Assembly: GCA_016933355.1 (NCBI GenBank)
Contig: JAFGBC010000110.1
Coordinates: 1-6,199 of the forward strand
Source of the DNA: Candidatus Aminicenantota bacterium
GTDB lineage: Bacteria; Acidobacteriota; Aminicenantia; Aminicenantales; JAFGBC01
Direction of reading: 5' to 3'
DNA length: 6,199 nt
Numbering within the stretch: position 1 is the first letter of the stretch; each line of letters starts with the position of its first letter. A program made the translations under genes and the position numbers. Shown one piece after another: positions 1-4,993 of the stretch. Under the pieces are notes generated by a model that had not been told where the DNA came from, searched no databases, and worked only from the letters and a program-made list of their open reading frames with translations.

Positions 1-62
1 AGGACGGCTGTCCACTATCCGGGAGTGGCAAGCGGTCGGACCGGCGTCTCATGGAGACAGAC

Positions 63-82
63 TCGTCCCCGGACGGGGACGA
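63..82 (-). repeat. Perfect 8-bp inverted repeat (hairpin) downstream of the OmpH/Skp-like gene
   Basis: TCGTCCCC (63-70) and GGGGACGA (75-82) are perfect inverted repeats around a 4-nt loop, 60 nt past the chaperone stop. On the minus-strand transcript the stem is followed by GTCTGTCTCC, which is pyrimidine-rich but lacks a U-run. It may be a transcript-stabilising or terminating hairpin. As an intrinsic terminator it is non-canonical. The rest of 1-142 shows no supportable gene; an ATG on the minus strand at 52 opens a short frame to the edge without a ribosome site. Confidence 0.4.
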
Positions 83-142
83 CAGGGGAACTCCGGCCGG
101 GGCGAGGCCCGCCGCGTCGGAAGGGATCCCTGACCGGACCTG

Positions 143-694
143 TTACTTCTTGGCCGGGGCGCCCGACGCCTTGCTCGCGTCGTAGCGGCGGACGATCTCG
201 TCGGTGATGTCGATCGGCTGGCTGTGATAGACGATGCCGCTGGCGGCCACATCCAGGACGATATCGTACCCGCGCTCGGCGGCCAGCTGGTTGATGATCG
301 TGATCATCTCGTTGCGGATCTTCTGGATGAGGTTCATCTGGAGCTGCTGCATGTCTCGGGCGGCGTCTTCTTCGGTCCGTTTCCTATCGGTCGTCTTGCG
401 TTCGATGTCGCCCTGGAGCTGGAGAAGGGCCTCGTTGCTCAGGGTCATGCGCTGGGTGGTGAGCCTGGACTCCAGGCCGCGGATCTCGTTGTCGAGCCGG
501 GCCAGATCGCTCTTGATCTTGTCCTCGCGCGCCTGGAACTGGGTCGCGGCCCGCTTGCCTTCGGCGGAATTCTGGAAGGCCAGCTGGGAGTTGATGACGG
601 CCAGCTTGGGCGTTTGGGCCAGAGCGGACGCGGCCGGAAAAAGGACCGCGGCCGCCAGGACGACAAGCGCCGGAATGACGGTGCGTTTGTTCAT
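143..694 (-). CDS. OmpH/Skp-family periplasmic chaperone
   Basis: 183 residues. The signal peptide has a basic start (MNKR), a hydrophobic core (VIPALVVLAAAVLF) and a probable cleavage site after ASALA at residue 26. The mature protein shows the Skp plan: a first strand KLAVINSQLAF (30-40) with the typical 'V(I/D)xQxxF' opening, a long charged alpha-helical stretch (about 45-140) forming the coiled-coil tentacle, and the closing beta segment GYDIVLDVAASGIVYHSQPI followed by DITDEIVRRYD (161-171). Skp/OmpH trimers hold unfolded outer-membrane proteins in the periplasm and deliver them to the BAM machinery. The length is close to the usual 160-190. In many genomes this gene sits between bamA and lpxD; no such neighbour is visible here, though the window ends 142 nt downstream. 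The short A/P/K-rich tail is unremarkable. A secure family call. Confidence 0.95.
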   Translation of the reverse strand: MNKRTVIPALVVLAAAVLFPAASALAQTPKLAVINSQLAFQNSAEGKRAATQFQAREDKIKSDLARLDNEIRGLESRLTTQRMTLSNEALLQLQGDIERKTTDRKRTEEDAARDMQQLQMNLIQKIRNEMITIINQLAAERGYDIVLDVAASGIVYHSQPIDITDEIVRRYDASKASGAPAKK

Positions 695-798
695 GATCGC
701 CTCCTGCAATCTATCGGGTTCGTTGGATCCGTAAGTCCCTATCCTTTTACTATCTTCTTTAAAACGATGCGAACGGCGGCGTCGTTGCCGTCGGCTTC
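695..798 (-). promoter_or_regulatory. Intergenic region upstream of the OmpH/Skp-like gene; possible promoter
   Basis: This is the longest gap between genes in the window. It contains an AT-rich patch (740-768; minus strand ATCGTTTTAAAGAAGATAGT onward) in otherwise GC-rich DNA, as expected for a promoter or a leader. TAGATT further downstream is only a 4/6 match to a -10 box and has no good -35. On the side next to the aminotransferase stop there is a short imperfect inverted repeat (773-777 with 787-791), followed after a few bases by TTTT. That would be at best a weak terminator. No element here is convincing on its own. Confidence 0.3.
700..705 (-). promoter_or_regulatory. Shine-Dalgarno AGGAGG fixing the start at 694
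   Basis: A perfect AGGAGG lies 5 nt before ATG at 694. It decides for this start over the in-frame TTG at 709, which overlaps the ribosome site and would add five residues ahead of a normal signal peptide. Confidence 0.85.
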
Positions 799-1917
799 CT
801 ATCGGCCCGCGAGCTCATCGAACGCCTCTCCGACCCGGGCCAGCCCTTTGAGGAGATACTCGCGATGGTCGCCGTAGCCGAAGCGGAGATAGCCGTCCAT
901 CAGAAAATGGTCGCCCGGCACGACGAGGACGCTCTTGTCCCGGATGAGCTTCTGAACGAGGTCGGTCGAGTTGATCTTGAGATGATAGCGGGCGAAGACG
1001 ATGGCGCCCGCTCTCGGGGGCAGGAACGAGAACAGGCTCGGCCTGGACCTCAGCCACTCGCCGATGACCGGAAGGTTGGCCCGGAGGATGGTCCGCGTCC
1101 GCTCCAGGATCTTGGCCCGGACGGCCGGCTGAAGCACGATCCTGGCCAGCGAATCGCTCAGGATGGTCGGCGAGATCGTCGTGTAATCGTGGTAGGGCCA
1201 GGTCGAGCCGACGGCGTCCTTCGGCCCGACCATCCATCCCACCCTCAGGCCGGGCAAGCCGTACGCCTTGGACAGCCCGTTGACGACGAAGAGCTTGTCG
1301 TACTTGCCCCAGAAGCTCTCGGCCGGCGGCCCGTCGACCTCGGCGCCTTGGTAGACCTCGTCGGCTACGATCCAGGCTCCGGCCCGGTCGGCCAGGTTGA
1401 CGATTTCGGCCATGGCCGTCCGGTCGAGGACGGCGCCGGTCGGGTTGTTGGGGTTGGTGACGATGATGAGCTTGGTTCTCTCGGTCACGAGCCCGCGCAG
1501 CTCGTCGAGGTCGGGCGCCCAGCCCAAGCTCTCGCGGAGATGGAAAGGCTTGACCTTGGCCCCGAAGGCGCGGGCCAGGCCCCACATCTGCATGTAGCTC
1601 GGGACCATGAACAGGACTTCGTCGCCCGGCTCGATCCGGCTCCACATCAGCAGGAAGTTCGACTCGGACGACCCGGCCGTGAACAGGATCTGGTCGACCG
1701 AGGCGCCGGGGTAGAGGGCGGCGATCGCTTCGCGCAGGGCGGGCGTCCCGTTCGTCTGGCTGTAGCCCAGCCCGAGCTTCAGGATCCGGTCCAGGTCCTC
1801 GCCGCCGACGAACTCCGCGAGCGACAGGGGGTGGACGCCGCTTTCGGACAGGTTGAAGTCGACGACGTTCTCCCAGGTCGACTGCATTCGCTCCATCTCG
1901 AAGGTTTCGATTTTCAT
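799..1917 (-). CDS. PLP-dependent class I/II aminotransferase (fold type I)
   Basis: 372 residues, near the usual length for the family. ATG at 1917 is preceded by GGAGG at 6 nt spacing and lies 16 nt after the membrane-protein stop. The hallmarks of the aspartate aminotransferase fold are present in order: GYSQTNGTPALREAIA (51-66, substrate/cofactor region), NPNNPTG (155-161, Asn contacting PLP), DEVY (186-189, Asp to the pyridine nitrogen and Tyr to the PLP hydroxyl), NGLSKAYGLPGLRVGW (213-228, K217 forming the Schiff base) and LRFGYG (344-349, R345 as probable carboxylate-binding Arg). It should transfer an amino group between an amino acid and a 2-oxoacid in the cytoplasm. A beta-lyase or related PLP reaction cannot be excluded. 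It lacks export signals, and its substrate is not evident. It is the last gene of the close-packed run, followed by a 104-nt gap. Confidence 0.95.
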   Translation of the reverse strand: MKIETFEMERMQSTWENVVDFNLSESGVHPLSLAEFVGGEDLDRILKLGLGYSQTNGTPALREAIAALYPGASVDQILFTAGSSESNFLLMWSRIEPGDEVLFMVPSYMQMWGLARAFGAKVKPFHLRESLGWAPDLDELRGLVTERTKLIIVTNPNNPTGAVLDRTAMAEIVNLADRAGAWIVADEVYQGAEVDGPPAESFWGKYDKLFVVNGLSKAYGLPGLRVGWMVGPKDAVGSTWPYHDYTTISPTILSDSLARIVLQPAVRAKILERTRTILRANLPVIGEWLRSRPSLFSFLPPRAGAIVFARYHLKINSTDLVQKLIRDKSVLVVPGDHFLMDGYLRFGYGDHREYLLKGLARVGEAFDELAGR

Positions 1918-1933
1918 GGCGCGCCTCCGGCGC

Positions 1934-2761
1934 TCAGATGGTCACCTTGAACAAGCCCTTGAAGGCGAAGCCCAGGACGAGTGACAGGACGAAATAGGCG
2001 ACGAGCCAGTGGACGCCCATCCCGAACAGGTCGAGGCGGCGCTCGGGATAGCGGACCTCGAGCGTCGTCACCGGCCCGTCGCCGGGAAGCGCGCGCTCTC
2101 CGGGGTGCGAGATCTCGCGCCAGACGTTCGTCCGGACCCGGGCCGTCGAGACGCGGGCCAGCCGCCCGTCGCCCACGACGACCTTTTTGGCCGCGCTCGC
2201 GCCCCCCCAGCGCAGGACGAGCTCGTGGACGCCGGGCGCCGCGGCGCGGATCCGCCAATTGACCTCCCGGTCCTCCTCGACCCGCAGCGGCTCGGTCTCG
2301 AGGACGAGGCCGGCCGGCGCCTCGAGCCGGAAGTCGGTTTCAAGCGGGCTGAAGCCTTCGGCCAGCTCGGCCTTGACCAGCGCGCTCTCGCCGACCGCGA
2401 GGGGCCGGCTGCCGAACCAGTCGTTGAGCTGGATCAGGATGAGCATGACGGGGATGATCATGACCAGGAGGGGCTTGAACGCGTAGCCGATGTACCTCAG
2501 GTTGGCGACCAGGATCCGGCCCTGGGCGCGGAGGGAGACGCCGAGGTCGTTCTTGAACAGCCGCAGCTCGAGCAGGTGGGCTTTGATGCAGCTCTTGACC
2601 TTGAGGATCCCGTCCTGGTCGGAAACGGCGCGGTAGATCCCGAGCATCAGAAACCCGGTCAGGAGCGAGATGACGGCCATCGGGATCCAGGGGTTGGCGG
2701 ACCGCAAAGGGGAGAGGAGGAGGTCGAAGAACCCCGAGAGCGCGGCGTTGACGATGTTCAT
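1934..2761 (-). CDS. Three-helix membrane protein resembling the Oxa1/EMC3/TMCO1 (DUF106) insertase superfamily, with an extracytoplasmic beta domain
   Basis: 275 residues, ATG at 2761, 12 nt after the preceding stop; the ribosome site is weak (AAAGG, about 9 nt upstream). Visible parts are an amphipathic N-terminal segment (about 4-20), TM1 (about 24-44, WIPMAVISLLTGFLMLG), a Lys/Arg-rich helical stretch (about 45-93, with SDQDGILKVKSCIKAHLLEL), TM2 (about 95-112), a 130-residue loop of alternating beta-like sequence, TM3 (about 248-269) and a short basic tail. The positive-inside rule places the charged hairpin and C-terminus in the cytoplasm, and the N-terminus and beta domain outside. N-out/C-in with three helices and a cytoplasmic coiled coil between TM1 and TM2 is the core plan of the Oxa1 superfamily (YidC, archaeal DUF106, EMC3, TMCO1, Get1). 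Membership is inferred from topology and sequence feel, not a search. The large TM2-TM3 domain, possibly Ig-like, is not part of the EMC3/TMCO1 plan. It may instead be an unrelated hypothetical membrane protein. Confidence 0.85.
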   Translation of the reverse strand: MNIVNAALSGFFDLLLSPLRSANPWIPMAVISLLTGFLMLGIYRAVSDQDGILKVKSCIKAHLLELRLFKNDLGVSLRAQGRILVANLRYIGYAFKPLLVMIIPVMLILIQLNDWFGSRPLAVGESALVKAELAEGFSPLETDFRLEAPAGLVLETEPLRVEEDREVNWRIRAAAPGVHELVLRWGGASAAKKVVVGDGRLARVSTARVRTNVWREISHPGERALPGDGPVTTLEVRYPERRLDLFGMGVHWLVAYFVLSLVLGFAFKGLFKVTI

Positions 2762-2773
2762 GGAGTCCGGCCT

Positions 2774-2965
2774 TTAGGAGATGTAACCGAGCCCCTTGAG
2801 CTTCTTCTTGACCTCTTCTTCGGAGTCCGACTCCTCGAGCTTGGCGATCTCCCTCTCGAGGCAGTGGCTGATGAACTCCTCGACCGAGGTGTAGCCGGAG
2901 ATGGCGGCGAATTTCTTGACCTTGTCGAGGAGGTCCTTGTCGAGCTTGACCTTGTCCTTACCCAT
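2774..2965 (-). CDS. Small ribbon-helix-helix-like protein with LGYIS C-terminus
   Basis: 63 residues. ATG at 2965 has AGGAG 6 nt upstream; that site overlaps the stop codon of the preceding gene, which ends 9 nt before this start. The predicted order is a short beta strand (KVKLD, 5-9), helix A (about 10-23), a turn at SGYTS, helix B (about 27-44), a very acidic linker (EESDSEEE, 44-51) and a basic tail helix ending in LKGLGYIS. The strand-helix-helix order and spacing resemble CopG/Arc-type ribbon-helix-helix proteins, which dimerise and bind DNA through the strand. The Lys-rich strand fits that, but no fold was computed. It could be an operon autoregulator or an antitoxin-like protein, but no toxin gene is adjacent. 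A protein-protein adaptor role is also possible. The assignment rests on pattern only. Confidence 0.72.
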   Translation of the reverse strand: MGKDKVKLDKDLLDKVKKFAAISGYTSVEEFISHCLEREIAKLEESDSEEEVKKKLKGLGYIS

Positions 2966-2971
2966 GGGCGT

Positions 2972-2976
2972 CTCCT
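2972..2976 (-). promoter_or_regulatory. Shine-Dalgarno AGGAG overlapping the upstream stop codon
   Basis: The minus-strand sequence TTTTAGGAGACGCCCATG has the TAG stop of the phosphodiesterase gene (2975-2977) built into the AGGAG of the small downstream gene. Ribosomes terminating there would sit on the next start site, so translational coupling is likely. Confidence 0.7.
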
Positions 2977-4993
2977 AAAAAACGGGTTTCCCGACGAGCT
3001 CCTTCGGCTGATCGATGCCGTAGAGCGCGAGCAAAGAGGCCGTCAAATCGTAGAGGGCCGGGTGTTCGGCGCGGATGGGACGGTTGGCGAACAGGATGCC
3101 CGGCACGACCTCGGACGCCCCCATATGGTCGCCGCTCCATTTTTCCGTGTTGTCCCCGAAGATGTCCTTCGAGAAGGTGCCCATCGGCGAACTCCACGAG
3201 ATCCGCGACCCGCGGTTGAAGCCGAGGACGATGTCGGGGCAGTGGTCGACGGACTGGCCCGAGTAGATGTCCCGGCCGACGTGGGCGTGAAGGATGGGAC
3301 GTTCGCCGGTCTTGGGGTCGACCGCCTCCTCGAGCTTGCGGGCAATCTCGCGGACGAGGGCGTCCTTCTCGGCTCCCGGCGCTACGATCCCCTCGCTTTC
3401 GCGGCCGCGTTCGTTGATGTAAAGCGTGTTCAACCCCACGCCGTAGGCCCGTGTCCGGGACCAGTCGGTGTTCGTGAACAGGGTGTCCTCGGTCATCCGC
3501 CTCTCATTGATCAGGGCGTGATAGCCGTTGGCCTTGAGCCAGGTGTTGAGGTTGAAGGTCCGCCGGAACGGGCTAAAGCCGTGGTCGGACATGGTGATGA
3601 CGACCGTGTCGCGGTCGGCCGCGGCGAGCGCCTTGGCCAGCAGGACGTCCATCTCCCGGTAGATGGACTCGACGACCGTCCCGTAGCGGGCGGCCTGGCC
3701 GGGGTCGTAGACCGGGCTGAGCGGGTCGAGGAAGCGATAGAACATGTGCTGGCGCTGGTCGGTCGACGAGATGTAGTAGAAGAGGAGGCCGTCGTTGAAG
3801 CGGGCCAGCTCGTAGTCGAACATCTCGAGGCTCTCGCGCAGGATGCGGTCGTCCATGGCCAGGAACTCGTCCTCGTCCAGGACGTCGGCATCGAGAGCGT
3901 GGGTGTCGGCGGGCAGGCCCTTGGTGAAGAACGGGCCGAACTTCGCCGCGAGCTCCCGGGAATAGGACTCCGGCGTGGACAGGGGGAGGGCCGGGTCCGA
4001 GGGGTCGACGTTGATCGGCGTCACATAGAGCTTGAACTCGGGGTGGACCTGCTTGAGGTAGAAGAGGACGATGCCGCCGACGCTCTGGGTCGGGATGAGC
4101 CCGAAACGGATCTTCTTCCAATCGCTCCATTCCTTCTCGCGGAGCAGGAATTCCTGGCCCTGGACCGAGATGCGGGCGACGGGATGGACGGGGTCGATGT
4201 CGACGCGGACGTCGACGGCGGTGTCGGGCTGATCCTTGCGGAAGCTGTTGACGGGGCCGGGGATCTTGGTGTCGACCCGGTTGCCGATGACGTAGACCTG
4301 GTGGACCCAGCCGCCGCTGACGTCCGGGGCGATCTCGGAGGGAACCGTCGTGTAATAGTTGAACTGCCCGTAGGTGCCGAGCAGGTCGGGCGTCCCCATG
4401 CCGACGAACGTCCGCTGCTTGGAGCCGACGGGCGGATAATTCGCGGGGATCTTGAAGATCGTGGACGGTACGCCGCCGTCCTCGAGCAGCTGCCAGAAGG
4501 CTTTGCCCTGGATGAGGTTCCGGACCTTGCCGCCGGAGAGCGGGAAGACGTAGTTGCCGATCTTCAGGTTGCGCTTGGCGGCTTCGGTCGCCGTGGCTGA
4601 AAAGACGACGAAATTGTTGGGGTCGGTCTGCTGGGACGGGTCACGGTGGATGAAGTCGTAGATGCCGTGCCCGCCCGGGTTCGTGCCCGTGATGAAATTG
4701 GCCCAGGCGACCGGACTCTGGGGCGGGTCGCTCGTCCGGAGCGGCGCGAACCCGCCGGCCTCGGCCAGCTTGCGGAAGGTCGGGAGCTTGCCCTCGTCCA
4801 TCCAGCGCCGCATGAAGCCGAAATCCAGCCCATCCATCCCCAGGATGATGACCTTTGGGCCGGCGGCCGAGCGACCGGCCGTCCGGGCGGCGATCCCGGG
4901 CGATCCGGCGCCGGCGGCGAGCAGCGTCGCCGCCCCCAACCCGAGTTTCAGGAATTCCCTGCGATCCAGGGGATGCCCATTGATGCGTTTCAT
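2975..4993 (-). CDS. Tat-exported alkaline-phosphatase-superfamily type I phosphodiesterase-like protein, complete
   Basis: 672 residues. ATG at 4993 was chosen because AGGAG sits 7 nt upstream and the protein then begins with a twin-arginine signal: DRREFLK at 10-16 followed by a hydrophobic, Ala/Gly-rich stretch to about 36. The frame is open far upstream, but that part is a shadow of the preceding gene. Probable active-site residues by family pattern are D54 (GMDG), S93 as nucleophile (PPQSPVAWANFITG, where NPP enzymes usually have Thr), D412 and H416 (TDQRQH), D470 and H471 (MSDHGF) and H623 (SGDHMG). A long insert at about 120-405 contains beta-rich sequence and the block LYVTPINVDP. The Tat signal implies folding, possibly with metals loaded, before export. 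The protein is a clear paralogue of the upstream gene. Family members hydrolyse phosphodiesters, phosphomonoesters or related esters; the substrate cannot be read from the sequence. It is translationally coupled at both ends. Confidence 0.93.
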   Translation of the reverse strand: MKRINGHPLDRREFLKLGLGAATLLAAGAGSPGIAARTAGRSAAGPKVIILGMDGLDFGFMRRWMDEGKLPTFRKLAEAGGFAPLRTSDPPQSPVAWANFITGTNPGGHGIYDFIHRDPSQQTDPNNFVVFSATATEAAKRNLKIGNYVFPLSGGKVRNLIQGKAFWQLLEDGGVPSTIFKIPANYPPVGSKQRTFVGMGTPDLLGTYGQFNYYTTVPSEIAPDVSGGWVHQVYVIGNRVDTKIPGPVNSFRKDQPDTAVDVRVDIDPVHPVARISVQGQEFLLREKEWSDWKKIRFGLIPTQSVGGIVLFYLKQVHPEFKLYVTPINVDPSDPALPLSTPESYSRELAAKFGPFFTKGLPADTHALDADVLDEDEFLAMDDRILRESLEMFDYELARFNDGLLFYYISSTDQRQHMFYRFLDPLSPVYDPGQAARYGTVVESIYREMDVLLAKALAAADRDTVVITMSDHGFSPFRRTFNLNTWLKANGYHALINERRMTEDTLFTNTDWSRTRAYGVGLNTLYINERGRESEGIVAPGAEKDALVREIARKLEEAVDPKTGERPILHAHVGRDIYSGQSVDHCPDIVLGFNRGSRISWSSPMGTFSKDIFGDNTEKWSGDHMGASEVVPGILFANRPIRAEHPALYDLTASLLALYGIDQPKELVGKPVF

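Noticed and set aside
1..52. A possible gene start on the minus strand at 52 (MRRRSDRLPL...), running off the window.
   Set aside because: There is no Shine-Dalgarno sequence, and only 17 codons are visible with no family signal, so it cannot be supported.
695..709. A TTG start at 709 for the chaperone gene.
   Set aside because: It overlaps the AGGAGG that serves ATG 694 and would put five non-basic residues before a normal signal peptide.
143..877. Plus-strand open frames of 166 and 217 codons across the chaperone gene.
   Set aside because: They are antisense to a well-supported OmpH/Skp gene and lack recognisable domains.
865..1950. A 361-codon open frame on the plus strand across the aminotransferase gene.
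   Set aside because: It is an antisense shadow of a gene with complete catalytic motifs. The translation is low-complexity and matches no family.
2009..4600. An 863-codon open frame on the plus strand, antisense to three genes.
   Set aside because: It is antisense to the membrane protein, the RHH-like protein and the AlkP enzyme, all of which have family motifs and good ribosome sites. Its translation is a monotonous D/V/G/L/E/R mix without any domain, as expected from the complement of GC-rich codons.
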